A stretch of DNA of 64,000 bases from CAWBUW01 sp963792075 (GCA_963792075.1 CAWBUW010000012.1:1302001-1366000); one strand, 5' to 3'. Positions 1 to 8,206 are shown, counted from the stretch's first letter. Program-made: numbers and translations. The notes: generated by a model not told the origin, from the letters alone.

Positions 1-2
1 GT

Positions 3-1205
3 TTCAGTGGTCTTCTGGCCGTGAAGTCGGGCTTTAATTACTGGCCAGATCCCCAAAAAGGCGAGCTGCGTGGTTATTTGCAAGGCCGTTCATCGATCAA
101 CGGAACGGGCAACATGATCATCGGCTCCATCACCGAATTGCAGCGCATTGAATTGGATGTCGCCGAAAACCAGGCCATTTCTTGCCCTATCGAAATTTTG
201 CCCAGCGATGACCCTGCTGCGAAGGTTTGGGGGTTCGTATGCCCGGTGAACGCTACGGTAACGGAAGGAACGTATCGTTATCCCATACGAGTTACTTTTC
301 GCACCGATCAGGATCAAACCTATAATTCAAAAGGTGAATTATTTGGATATTGGGAAAACGGCACAGTGCTGCCGAAAACCCTTTATCCAGCGGAAATTGG
401 GGAAATCCTATCCCATGAACCGGTTGTTCAAGACTTAATGAGCGATCACCAGGTTGTAGTGCTCAGTTTTAATGCAGCCGCGGATCCAATCACAGGTACA
501 TTGGATCACCGCTGGGCAGCAGATATCGCATTACTGGGTCAAGTAAGGTTGGATGACCAGATCCTTCCTTATTCAGTGACGATCGAAGTGGAAGTCGTAA
601 ATTCAAAACTCACGCACTGGGATCTCGACCGGTCGGAGCTCAATAACCTTTTGAGCGAAGTCCTCAATCTGGCCATTACTCGACAATTCCTGGTTGGAGA
701 TCCTGGCTTAATATTAAATTTATATTATGGTGGGAGCGGGGACAAACCACTTGTTCCACGGCAATATTTAAAAGCCTGCGCTGATCTCCCTACAGCGAAT
801 GGACTTCCAAATCCACAACAACCGCTGCGAGGCTTTGGGTTTAATCAAGCCTTAGATTTTTCCGGAATGCAAATGATCCTATTGGATGGTGGGCTTCGCT
901 TGTATCAACTTGAAGTTCGGCTTGATTTTAATGAAGGTAAAATTTGGAACTCCCTCCTACCTGTTGAGATCTCCTCTCAGGATGCATCACCTGTAAAAGA
1001 AATCTGGGCCCAGCCATATGGACCTTTTGTGTTCATAATATGGGATCTCAAAGCCAGTGAAAGTGATATCGCTGCGTTTAAGGCATTGGCTCGATTGTGG
1101 CCATTAAATAAAAAAATACAAAATTGGGGAGTCGAGGTAAATCCAGGAACGATTGCCATTAAAGCGGACGGCACCTTAGCGTTAATAAGCTGTGAAAATC
1201 CTTAG
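3..1205 (+). CDS. Unrecognised protein, 5' end cut by window edge
   Basis: The reading frame is open from base 3, so the gene probably begins before the window. The first in-window start would be GTG at 21, which gives 394 residues. I do not recognise a family. The protein is soluble-looking, rich in beta-strand-type segments, and has no obvious signal peptide, membrane span or catalytic motif. Base use is more AT-rich than in the host genes downstream (for example around 700-730), which hints at a transferred region. The gene ends a few bases from the break point of the truncated Fic gene on the other strand, so this end of the window appears rearranged. Function unknown. Confidence 0.55.
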   Translation, partial: FSGLLAVKSGFNYWPDPQKGELRGYLQGRSSINGTGNMIIGSITELQRIELDVAENQAISCPIEILPSDDPAAKVWGFVCPVNATVTEGTYRYPIRVTFRTDQDQTYNSKGELFGYWENGTVLPKTLYPAEIGEILSHEPVVQDLMSDHQVVVLSFNAAADPITGTLDHRWAADIALLGQVRLDDQILPYSVTIEVEVVNSKLTHWDLDRSELNNLLSEVLNLAITRQFLVGDPGLILNLYYGGSGDKPLVPRQYLKACADLPTANGLPNPQQPLRGFGFNQALDFSGMQMILLDGGLRLYQLEVRLDFNEGKIWNSLLPVEISSQDASPVKEIWAQPYGPFVFIIWDLKASESDIAAFKALARLWPLNKKIQNWGVEVNPGTIAIKADGTLALISCENP

Positions 1206-1565
1206 CCAAAATTTTTGATGAAAGTGTTTGATCAGGCCCTCTGAGAAACGCAACTCCCAGGAGTTGAACATATTGGTCAGCAGCTCGAAATAGCCGATGA
1301 CTTCCTGCTGGTCGCGGTCAGTGAGCTTCTGAATCGAAATTCCACGCATGAGCTTTTCGATATTTTCATCCGATAACCGGGCGCCTTCGATGCGCGTCGA
1401 TGCGCCGGTGGAGGTGATCAGAACCGACTGCTTGAGCCTGCCCAGAACTTGTGGCCCCAATCGCACACTGCCAGCCCAGCGGCCTTTCAACTCATCAATC
1501 TGGGCAATTTTCTCCCAAATCGAAGCTGGCAGGTTTTCTATTCTACGAACGATCCAGGCAGGCAA
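1206..1565 (-). pseudogene. Fic/DOC family protein, truncated: N-terminal part only
   Basis: The remaining residues match the N-terminal region of Fic AMP-transferases of the self-inhibited class. The segment TSTGASTRIEGARLSDE contains STRIEG, which fits the known inhibitory motif (S/T)xxxE(G/N). The frame continues through EVIGYFELL to LIKHFHQ and then leaves recognisable sequence near 1212. The whole catalytic core, including the HPFxxGNGR motif, is missing. The 5' end is also unclear: an in-frame stop lies shortly upstream and the only start nearby is TTG at 1565. The fragment cannot be an active Fic enzyme. I read it as the remnant of a deletion or insertion whose junction lies at about 1206-1212, beside the end of the opposite gene. 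Confidence 0.7.
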
Positions 1566-1670
1566 ATATCCGGGGCGTTTGGCTTATTTTGGGGGTTGGT
1601 TGAACCCGAAGCTCCTGTAGTAAGGTGATGATCTGATCCAGGGTGGTGGACAGATTCTCTGGCCAGGTTT

Positions 1671-1796
1671 CGTCTCTCCCATATCATCCGTGCCAACAAC
1701 TATGAGCCGCACAACAACAGCGAATATTTCATCGTTGACCGGCAGGTCACAGCCGGAAAAGCTGGCCGGTTTGATTTGACTGGGATCTACTGGCCT
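1671..1796 (+). pseudogene. Coding debris, family not identified
   Basis: A short stretch on the plus strand reads like real protein, including NSEYFIVDRQVTAGKAGRF followed by DLTGIYWP. It has no start codon or ribosome binding site, is preceded by an in-frame TGA at 1629, and runs out into the hairpin at 1830. It looks like the middle of a larger gene lost by deletion, consistent with the truncated Fic gene beside it. I cannot name the family. Confidence 0.3.
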
Positions 1797-1829
1797 TGCC
1801 AGGCTGCTGCAATCCCAAAACAAGAGGGT

Positions 1830-1872
1830 TTGGGGGTATGGAGTGGGGCAACGCCCCACTCCATACCCCCAA
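1830..1872. repeat. Long perfect inverted repeat (20-bp arms, 3-nt loop)
   Basis: Arms 1830-1849 and 1853-1872 are exact reverse complements around the loop AAC. The tip reads GGGGC-AAC-GCCCC. No T-run follows. It is one of thirteen such structures in the window and lies between gene debris and the thrS promoter. The bases after it (1893-1905, TAATCGCCCT then GCC) resemble the dispersed repeat at 7671 and 19790. Confidence 0.85.
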
Positions 1873-1921
1873 TTTCCCCCTCCGGTGGGAGGTAATCGCC
1901 CTGCCCCCCAGCAAGTTGATT

Positions 1922-1952
1922 TTGCGATGCCCGCAAAAAAGTGTGATATAAT
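1922..1952 (+). promoter_or_regulatory. Promoter of thrS T-box transcript
   Basis: A perfect TATAAT lies at 1947-1952, with a weak -35 candidate TTGCGA at 1922-1927 (19-bp spacer). Transcription would begin near 1960, just ahead of T-box Stem I. Confidence 0.6.
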
Positions 1953-1960
1953 CTATCCAA

Positions 1961-2222
1961 TATAAATAACACGTCGACCGGGACGAGTAGCTGGCCCGGG
2001 CGCTGACAGGGAGAAGCAGGCCATAGACTGAGAGCCGCTTCCAGCAGTCCACCAGCCAAAACCCCCCGCGAGTGTGATCCTGAACGGGCTTATCGCCCCA
2101 GTAAGGTGAACGGATGGCCCCGTTAGCGGCCCAAAGAGATGATACGTTCAGGATGAACATGTCAATCTGGGTGGAACCGTGTGAGATCAGACCTCACGCC
2201 CCAGGCCGGGCGTGAGGTTTTT
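1961..2222 (+). ncRNA. T-box riboswitch (threonine) with terminator
   Basis: The conserved T-box core GGGTGGAACCGTG is at about 2169-2181. It is followed by a strong terminator: CCTCACGCCC (2192-2201) pairs with GGGCGTGAGG (2208-2217), then TTTTTATTT. Upstream, GACGAGTA (1982-1989) has the look of the 5' side of the Stem I specifier loop. Upper-stem bases GCTGG (1990-1994) can pair with CCAGC (2052-2056), and CGGG (1979-1982) with CCCG (2065-2068). This places ACC (2061-2063), a threonine codon, in the specifier position. Known T-box logic: uncharged tRNA binds the specifier and the T-box bulge, favours the antiterminator and allows transcription of the synthetase gene. The core and terminator are seen directly; the Stem I pairing is my hand fold. 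Confidence 0.85.
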
Positions 2223-2253
2223 ATTTAAGAATTTATCCTGGAAATGTTGGGCA

Positions 2254-2290
2254 GTTTGGCCGGTATGGGCGAAGCCCGCACCGGCCAAAC
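2254..2290. repeat. Inverted repeat in the thrS 5' leader (17-bp arms, two mismatches)
   Basis: Arms 2254-2270 and 2274-2290 pair at 15 of 17 positions around the loop GAA, giving the tip GGGC-GAA-GCCC (contains GCGAAGC). It lies between the T-box terminator and the thrS ribosome binding site, so it would be part of the read-through mRNA leader. Confidence 0.75.
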
Positions 2291-2335
2291 CCACCCCATC
2301 CATTTGTTGATAGATACACCATCAAGGAGGTAAGA

Positions 2336-4132
2336 ATGGCCGAGCAAGTGCAAGAAAGATATGAGGACAGTATTTTGTACCGTGTCCGCCACTCCTGCGC
2401 GCACATCCTGGCGCAGGCCGTCGTTGAAATGATGCCTGAGGCCAAGTACACCATCGGACCGCCGGTGGAGAATGGCTTCTACTATGATTTTGACCTGCCC
2501 CGCACGCTGACCCCGGAAGACCTTGAGAAGTTGGAGAAACGCATGCGAGAGATTATCCGCTCCAAGGTTACCTTCCAGCGCAAGGTGCTTTCGGCAGACG
2601 AGGCCCGCCAGGTGTTCAAAGACCAGCCGTATAAGCTGGAATTGATCGCCGGCCTGGAGCAGGGCGGCTTCGATGAATATGGCAACCCATTGAGCGTCAA
2701 GCCGGAGATCTCAACCTACCAACAGGACAAGTTCGTGGACTTGTGCCGCGGCCCGCACGTGGATAGCACGGCGCAGATCCACCCGGATGCGATCAAGCTG
2801 ATGTCCGTGGCAGGCGCCTATTGGCGCGGGGATGAGAAGAACCCTCAGTTGCAGCGCGTATATGGCACGGCCTGGGAAACACCCACGCAACTGGAAGAGT
2901 ACCTGTGGCGGTTGGAAGAAGCCAAGAAGCGCGACCACCGCAAGCTGGGCAAAGAGCTGGGATTGTTCTATTTTTCCGATGACGTCGGGCCAGGGCTGCC
3001 CCTGTTCACGCCCAAGGGCGAGATGCTGCGCCACCTGATGGAATCCTATGTGCGCGAGACGCAGACGCGCTATGGATACCAGCACGTTTGGACGGGTCAC
3101 CTGGTGAAGGAAGACCTGTACAAGCGTTCAGGCCATTATGAAAACTATAAGGATGCCATGTTCCCGCCCATGGTGGATGAGGGCGTCACCTTCCGGCTGA
3201 AGCCGATGAACTGCCCAAGCCACATGACGTTGTTCAAGGAAATGGGGCGCCACTCGTACCGAGAGCTGCCGCTGCGCTTCTCCGAATTTGCCACGCTGTA
3301 TCGTTACGAGAAGACGGGTGAGTTGAGTGGCCTGACGCGCGTGCGCGCCCTGACGCAGGATGATTGCCATACTTTCTGTACAGAGGAGCAGATCGGCGAT
3401 GAGTTTGCTCGCTCGCTGCGCCTGATCCAGGAAGTACTGGAGCGCTATCGCTTCACGGATTACAAGGTGCGCCTCTCGCTGCGCGGCGAGGGCGGCAAGT
3501 ACGTGCAGGATGATGAGAAGTGGACGCGCGCTGAAGGCGCGCTGCGCGCCGCCATGGATGCGAACCAGGTGAAGTATTTCGAGGCTACGGGCGAGGCTGC
3601 CTTCTACGGTCCCAAAGCGGACTTTATGGCCCGCGACGTGTTGGGCCGCGAGTGGCAGCTCTCGACGATCCAGGTGGATTTCATCCAGCCTGCTCGCCTG
3701 GGCTTGGGCTATATTGGCGAAGACGGGCAAGAGCATACGCCCGTGGTGATGCACCGCGCCGTTACGGGTACAACGGAGCGCTTCCTGGGGGTGATCATCG
3801 AGCATTTTGCCGGCGCTTTCCCCGTCTGGCTGGCTCCCGTCCAGGCCATGTTGATCCCCATCGCCGACCGGCACTTGCCCTATGCGCAAGAAGTAGCTGA
3901 AAAGCTCAAGGCCGCGGGTCTGCGTGTCGAAGTGGATGACCGTAATGACCGCATGAACTCCAAGATCCGCGATGCCCAAAACCAGAAGATCCCTTATATG
4001 CTGGTGGTGGGCGATAAAGAAGCCGAGCAAGGCGCGGTAGCGTTGCGCCTGCGTTCGGGCGAAAACCCCGGAGCCATGCCGCTGGAGGCATTCTTGAGCC
4101 GGGCTCGAGATGAGATCGAAAAGGGAATCTAA
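2336..4132 (+). CDS. thrS: Threonine-tRNA ligase, form without TGS domain
   Basis: Charges tRNA-Thr with threonine in the cytoplasm. The start is fixed by AAGGAGG about 7 nt before the ATG at 2336. The protein begins directly in the second-additional (editing-like) domain, with HSCAH at residues 19-23 (HxxxH) and the CRGPHVDST segment near residue 137. It lacks the roughly 60-residue TGS domain usual at the N-terminus, so it is 598 residues instead of about 640. The class II core follows, with the zinc/active-site segment MNCPSH, motif 2 around RYEKTGELSGLTRVR, motif 3 GTTERFLG and then the anticodon-binding domain. Control is by the T-box upstream. ThrS forms without TGS are known, and nothing here suggests a truncation artefact. 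Confidence 0.97.
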   Translation: MAEQVQERYEDSILYRVRHSCAHILAQAVVEMMPEAKYTIGPPVENGFYYDFDLPRTLTPEDLEKLEKRMREIIRSKVTFQRKVLSADEARQVFKDQPYKLELIAGLEQGGFDEYGNPLSVKPEISTYQQDKFVDLCRGPHVDSTAQIHPDAIKLMSVAGAYWRGDEKNPQLQRVYGTAWETPTQLEEYLWRLEEAKKRDHRKLGKELGLFYFSDDVGPGLPLFTPKGEMLRHLMESYVRETQTRYGYQHVWTGHLVKEDLYKRSGHYENYKDAMFPPMVDEGVTFRLKPMNCPSHMTLFKEMGRHSYRELPLRFSEFATLYRYEKTGELSGLTRVRALTQDDCHTFCTEEQIGDEFARSLRLIQEVLERYRFTDYKVRLSLRGEGGKYVQDDEKWTRAEGALRAAMDANQVKYFEATGEAAFYGPKADFMARDVLGREWQLSTIQVDFIQPARLGLGYIGEDGQEHTPVVMHRAVTGTTERFLGVIIEHFAGAFPVWLAPVQAMLIPIADRHLPYAQEVAEKLKAAGLRVEVDDRNDRMNSKIRDAQNQKIPYMLVVGDKEAEQGAVALRLRSGENPGAMPLEAFLSRARDEIEKGI

Positions 4133-4152
4133 CAAGTTTTCTCCTCAGACCT

Positions 4153-4191
4153 GGATGCATGTCAAATTGGCCCCCAATTTGACATGCATCC
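4153..4191. repeat. Perfect inverted repeat after thrS (18-bp arms, 3-nt loop)
   Basis: Arms 4153-4170 and 4174-4191 are exact reverse complements around CCC. It starts 20 bp after the thrS stop and is followed by TCTTATTT, so it may end thrS transcription, although the T-run is weak. Confidence 0.85.
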
Positions 4192-4294
4192 TCTTATTTA
4201 AAGATGTACAATAAATTCATATCCATCCACTGATTTGTCGCGTAGGGGTTTGGTCGGACTCTGCTCGCCCAAATCCCTGCCCAATGGAGGGCTT

Positions 4295-7200
4295 ATGTGG
4301 GTCGGGAAGATGGTGAACCGTTATCAGATTGTCAGCCTCCTGGGTGAAGGGGGGATGGGGGAAGTTTATCGAGCGCATGATCCGCTGCTGCAGCGCGAGG
4401 TTGCGATCAAAATGATGCACTCCCATTTTGTCGACCAGCCTGAATTCCGCGAACGTTTCTTGCGGGAGGCGCGCGCGGCCGCCAGGATGGACCATCCCGG
4501 AATAGTCAAAGTCTTTGATTCGGGAGAGGTGAATGGGGCCCTCTATATTGTGATGGAATTTATCCCGGGGCCCAACCTGCGCAAGGTACTCACCGACCTG
4601 AACGCCCAGCAAAAGAGGATCGTGTTGTCGGAAGCGGTTGAAATTGTCCACCAGATATGCCTGGCCCTGGATTACGCTCACCGCCAGGGAGTATTACACC
4701 GGGATATCAAACCGGACAATATCATGCTCAAGCCCGAGCCCCTGGAAGGTATGCCGACCCATGTTGTGATGACGGACCTTGGGTTAGCCAAGCTGTTGGA
4801 AGGTTTGCCGATCACGCAGGAAGGGGAAGCGATGGGCACGCCAGGCTATATGTCCCCGGAGCAGGCGCTGGGCCTCACCATGGATGCACGCAGTGATGTG
4901 TACTCATTGGGGATTTTGCTGTTCGAGCTGGCTGCTGGGCGGCTTCCCTTCCCGGCGCGCACCTTGTCAGAAGCCATCCGCTACCATACGAAAGAGCCAC
5001 CCCCTATGCCGCGCAGCCTCCAGCCCGGAATCCCGGCCGCATTGGAAAACGTCATCTTGAAAACACTTGAGAAAAGTCCCGAAGATCGCTACCAGAAAGC
5101 ATCTGACCTGGCACAAGCTCTCAAAGCTGCCCAGCAACCGGTTACACTGGTTGATAAAGCCCCGGAGATGCAGGACGTGGTCAGCCTGCTCACCCAGGTC
5201 CAGGTAAGCCCGCTCGATGAGCGGGGACGGTCAATCCTGGCAGATTTCCCCAAACCAGCGGCCGTGCCCCAGGACCGGATCACGATCATGTCGCCTGACC
5301 AAACCACCCGGTCTGTGCAATTTCCACCCCATGGTGTACTCACCATTGGACGTGGGGAGGAAAACAGCCTGGCGGTTAACGATTCGAAGGTATCGCGGGA
5401 ACATGCCAGGATTGAATTCGATGGGTCAGGATATAAGGTTGTAGATCTGAAAAGCACCAACGGCACCTTTCTGGGCGATACCAGGCTCTTGCCAGGGATT
5501 GCGGAGAATTGGAAAGTGGATCAACCTGTCCGTGTGGGTGATACCTGGCTGCGCCTGGAAAGAGCTATCGCAGATGGCTCTGGGGCGGTTGCCCTGCCTG
5601 CGAAGCCCGCCCCTGAGCGGGTTGCAGCAGCCCCTGCCGCTGCCGGCGGGGTGAGCATCGGGGTGTCAGCTCCAGAAAAGCACTTTAAGGTCGAGGCTGG
5701 CAGCAGTGTAGAGATGTGCTTTGATCTCCTCAACCAGGGGCAGCTTGTCGATCACCTGCGCGCAAGCCTGGGTGGGCTTCCGCCAGAGTGGGTTGCCTCG
5801 CAGCCGCCGGAGCTGCACTTAATGCCTGGCGAACACCTGGGAGTCCGCTTCAGCATTCAGCCGCCGCGCAGCCCGAAGAGCAAGGCCGGAGATTATCCCC
5901 TGGTGCTGAAGGTTGCCAGTATCGATCACACTACCCAGGCTGTCGATACGCCGCTGACCCTGACAGTTCTTCCGTATTACCAGTTCAGCCTGGATCCTCG
6001 CCCGCGCAAAGCCTGTGGGTTGTTAGAGGGTAGTTTTACTATCCAGGTTACCAATCAAGGGAATAGCGAAATAACAGTGCTGAATGAAGGTCGCGATCCT
6101 GAAGATGCCTGCTCTTACATTTTCACCCCGCCTCAGCTCACTTTGCAGGCCGGGGCAGAAGGGCAGGTGCAGCTTCGAGTGCAGACACGCCAGCCGGTGG
6201 CGAATGAGCAGATCAAAATCTATTCGATCAACCTCACCGCCCGTGCCAGCCAGGCGCAAGGTTTGACCCAACAGGCCGGGGTTGAATGGGAACGCTCGGC
6301 CGTTGCCTATGAGCTGGCACTGCATCCCGGCAGGCAACGTGGGGCCGCTAAAGGTGTGTATAACCTACAGATCAGCAACCGCTGTAATGCCAACCTGGTC
6401 TTTCAACTGGAGGCATCCGACCCAGAAGCTGCCTGCCAGTACAGTTTCGGCGAGCAAGCGCCGGCCATCGGCCCAGGGTTGGAAAAGATTGTGACGGTCA
6501 CCGTCCGGCCCAAGGCTCCTCTGCGCGGGGAGACTGCCAGGACCCACTATTTTACCGTTACTTCCCGAGTAAGCGGCGCTGCCGGTGCTTCCCGGCAGGT
6601 GCTGGGAGAGTGGGAACAGATACCTCCGGCTTATGAGCTCCAGTTAGCGGCGGTCCAGCAGCACGGTGGCACAACGGGTGAATTTCGGCTGACCTTGAAG
6701 AACCAGAGCGACTTGCCGCTGACGGTGCAGCTTTCGGCGGTCGATCCGGCGAAAGAGTGCCGTTTTACGCTTGAACCGGCAAGCCTCAGGCTATTGGAAG
6801 GCGGCGAGGCGAGTGCCTTGCTCAAAATCCATTCGAGTACCCGGTTACAGAAAGATGAGCAGCGGGCGTACACCTTTACAGTCACGGCCCAACCATCTGA
6901 AGCCCCCGCGATCCTCCGCCAGGTGCAAGGGGAATGGACCCAGGTGGGCGGGGGTGCCTGGGACAGTATTTCGGGTGCTGGATTGTCTTGTGCAGCCCGC
7001 CCATTTGCCTGGCTCCTGCTTGTCCTCGGATGGACGTTTGCATCCTTGTTTACTGAGCTCACCTTGGGGATTTGGGGTGGTCAACCAGGGATCGCGGACT
7101 GGCTCATGGGTAATTTTGGCCTGATGGATCTGGCCGCGGTCCTGATCGCCTGGGGGATTTTCGGGTTGGTTTATGGCGCACTGATTGGACTGGTTACCAT

Positions 7201-7600
7201 CCTGGCGCTGCGCTTGGGCGATGCAGGTCTACCGCTCAACTGGCTGCCCAGTATGGTGCTGGGCTGGGCGTTCGCCTGGGGAATCAGCCTCCCCGGAATT
7301 ATTGAGGGTTGGAATTTTGGGCTGGAACCCAGGGTGTTTTCTTTGGTCGCGGGCCTGATCGGCGGCCTGGTGACCGCGGGAGTATGCCGTGCGGCCAAAC
7401 CGCAACCCGGAATGGGCCTGGCTTTTCTAATCATCCTTGCCTGGCCTTTTGGGCAGTTGGTGGTCTGGTTTCTGCTCATGAAGGGTATGAACATGGGTGA
7501 TTTTTACAATGCCACCCGGATTGACCTGACCAGCACCATTAGTTCGGCTATTGCCGGTGGAGTGACTTTGTTCTTATTAGCGCTGCCGCGAGGCAAGTAA
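4295..7600 (+). CDS. Membrane Ser/Thr protein kinase with FHA domain and Ig-like repeats
   Basis: An about 1,101-residue single-chain signalling protein. The start at 4295 is chosen because GGAGG ends 4 nt before it and the kinase domain begins at once; an upstream TTG (4235) lacks such support. The kinase domain (about residues 7-270) has the glycine loop GEGGMGEVY, VAIK, catalytic HRDIKPDN, DLGLAK and GTPGYMSPEQ, so it looks active. An FHA phosphothreonine-binding domain follows at about 340-405 (TIGRGEENSL, SREHARIEF, STNGTFLGD). Residues about 450-890 hold about four diverged Ig-like repeats with recurring patterns such as DPE-AC-Y-F and FRLTLKNQ. The C-terminus has several hydrophobic spans from about residue 900 onward. 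Because the repeats lie between the kinase and the spans, their side of the membrane is uncertain. Substrates are unknown. There is no PASTA domain. Confidence 0.9.
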   Translation: MWVGKMVNRYQIVSLLGEGGMGEVYRAHDPLLQREVAIKMMHSHFVDQPEFRERFLREARAAARMDHPGIVKVFDSGEVNGALYIVMEFIPGPNLRKVLTDLNAQQKRIVLSEAVEIVHQICLALDYAHRQGVLHRDIKPDNIMLKPEPLEGMPTHVVMTDLGLAKLLEGLPITQEGEAMGTPGYMSPEQALGLTMDARSDVYSLGILLFELAAGRLPFPARTLSEAIRYHTKEPPPMPRSLQPGIPAALENVILKTLEKSPEDRYQKASDLAQALKAAQQPVTLVDKAPEMQDVVSLLTQVQVSPLDERGRSILADFPKPAAVPQDRITIMSPDQTTRSVQFPPHGVLTIGRGEENSLAVNDSKVSREHARIEFDGSGYKVVDLKSTNGTFLGDTRLLPGIAENWKVDQPVRVGDTWLRLERAIADGSGAVALPAKPAPERVAAAPAAAGGVSIGVSAPEKHFKVEAGSSVEMCFDLLNQGQLVDHLRASLGGLPPEWVASQPPELHLMPGEHLGVRFSIQPPRSPKSKAGDYPLVLKVASIDHTTQAVDTPLTLTVLPYYQFSLDPRPRKACGLLEGSFTIQVTNQGNSEITVLNEGRDPEDACSYIFTPPQLTLQAGAEGQVQLRVQTRQPVANEQIKIYSINLTARASQAQGLTQQAGVEWERSAVAYELALHPGRQRGAAKGVYNLQISNRCNANLVFQLEASDPEAACQYSFGEQAPAIGPGLEKIVTVTVRPKAPLRGETARTHYFTVTSRVSGAAGASRQVLGEWEQIPPAYELQLAAVQQHGGTTGEFRLTLKNQSDLPLTVQLSAVDPAKECRFTLEPASLRLLEGGEASALLKIHSSTRLQKDEQRAYTFTVTAQPSEAPAILRQVQGEWTQVGGGAWDSISGAGLSCAARPFAWLLLVLGWTFASLFTELTLGIWGGQPGIADWLMGNFGLMDLAAVLIAWGIFGLVYGALIGLVTILALRLGDAGLPLNWLPSMVLGWAFAWGISLPGIIEGWNFGLEPRVFSLVAGLIGGLVTAGVCRAAKPQPGMGLAFLIILAWPFGQLVVWFLLMKGMNMGDFYNATRIDLTSTISSAIAGGVTLFLLALPRGK

Positions 7601-7638
7601 GTTTTGGTTCATTGGGAGTTACCGTGACAAAGGGCAGA

Positions 7639-7681
7639 TGTGGGGGTGTTTTGCGGGCAAAGCCCGCAAAACACCCCCACA
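7639..7681. repeat. Perfect inverted repeat after the kinase gene (20-bp arms)
   Basis: Arms 7639-7658 and 7662-7681 are exact reverse complements around AAA. The tip is GGGC-AAA-GCCC, which contains GCAAAGC. It overlaps the start of the dispersed repeat at 7671-7714 and lies between the kinase gene and the tRNA-Glu promoter. Confidence 0.9.
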
Positions 7682-7714
7682 TAATCGCCCTACCACGGCG
7701 ATTCCCAGAGAGCC
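7671..7714. repeat. Dispersed 44-bp repeat, copy 1
   Basis: The same 44 bp occurs at 19790-19833 with 41 identities. It holds a small hairpin, ATCGCC/GGCGAT, and ends CCCAGAGAGCC. Its first 11 bp are the right arm of the adjacent long hairpin. Confidence 0.8.
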
Positions 7715-7725
7715 AAAAGACCTCC

Positions 7726-7755
7726 TTGACCTTCGGGGAATGCGTGTGGTAAAAT
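7726..7755 (+). promoter_or_regulatory. tRNA-Glu promoter
   Basis: TTGACC (7726-7731) and TAAAAT (7750-7755) are separated by 18 bp. The predicted start, near 7762, is about 12 nt before the mature tRNA end. Confidence 0.7.
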
Positions 7756-7773
7756 CCTGCGGCAATCAAGAAA

Positions 7774-7846
7774 GCCCCCATCGTCTAGGGGACCAGGACG
7801 CAGCCCTTTCAAGGCTAAAACCAGAGTTCGAATCTCTGTGGGGGCA
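7774..7846 (+). tRNA. tRNA-Glu (anticodon UUC)
   Basis: A 73-nt cloverleaf. The acceptor stem GCCCCCA pairs with TGGGGGC and is followed by discriminator A. The anticodon loop CTTTCAA carries TTC at 7808-7810. The T-arm CAGAG-TTCGAAT-CTCTG pairs perfectly. CCA is not encoded. The 3' end is the insertion target of the element that follows and was kept intact by the insertion. Confidence 0.97.
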
Positions 7847-7847
7847 C
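7827..7847. other. attL attachment site (tRNA-Glu 3' end)
   Basis: These 21 bp of the tRNA T-arm and acceptor recur at 16485-16505 with 18 identities. The last 10 bp, GTGGGGGCAC, are identical, so crossover most likely lies there. Confidence 0.8.
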
Positions 7848-7908
7848 TGGCTCATATCCAAGGATATGAGTTCTCGCGGGCGCTTGTGATCTCTTTGGAG
7901 TGAACAAG

Positions 7909-8175
7909 ATGCCCGCAACTGCTATCTATCCGAGTAAGTTCAAATCCGCGCTTCAGTTTCTGCATATGCCTAATCTTTCAGGATACCTAACCACACAAGA
8001 AGCCGCTGATAAGTTAGGCTTTCATGTGATCACAATCCGTCATATGCTCCGAGCAGATAAACTCAAAGGGCAAAAAGTCGGGCAGATGTGGTTTGTCGAA
8101 AAGCAATCCATCGAAGCCTATCTGCAAGAAACTGCTGGCATGGAAAAGCACGATCCGCGACGCGGTCAAAAGTAA
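7909..8175 (+). CDS. Small helix-turn-helix (MerR/excisionase-like) DNA-binding protein
   Basis: First gene of the element. GGAG at 7897-7900 lies 8 nt before the ATG at 7909, which I prefer to the GTG at 7900; this gives 88 residues. The centre, YLTTQEAADKLGFHVITIRH, then MLRADKLKGQKVGQMWF, is a typical HTH_17/excisionase-type winged helix. Such proteins often act as excisionases or recombination directionality factors; that role here is inferred from family and position. In the circular form of the element it would sit 5 nt downstream of the serine recombinase stop codon. Confidence 0.75.
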   Translation: MPATAIYPSKFKSALQFLHMPNLSGYLTTQEAADKLGFHVITIRHMLRADKLKGQKVGQMWFVEKQSIEAYLQETAGMEKHDPRRGQK

Positions 8176-8206
8176 AAGCGCCTGAAACACTTGACAGGCG
8201 CTTTTT
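8175..8206 (+). terminator. Rho-independent terminator after the HTH gene
   Basis: AAAGCGCCTG (8175-8184) pairs with CAGGCGCTTT (8195-8204) and continues into TTTTT. It starts at the stop codon of the HTH gene. Confidence 0.85.

Noticed and set aside
1747..2160. Minus-strand ORF of 137 codons across the T-box region
   Set aside because: It overlaps the thrS promoter, the T-box leader and the hairpin at 1830 and has no protein-like pattern.
3128..4135. Long minus-strand ORF (335 codons) opposite thrS, and similar ones opposite nuoD, nuoL and nuoM
   Set aside because: These are mirror frames of GC-rich coding genes. They have histidine- and glutamine-rich composition and no starts or neighbours that fit.
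4179..4212. TTGACA in the hairpin after thrS with TACAAT at 4207 as a kinase promoter
   Set aside because: The spacer is 22 bp, too long for a normal sigma-70 promoter.
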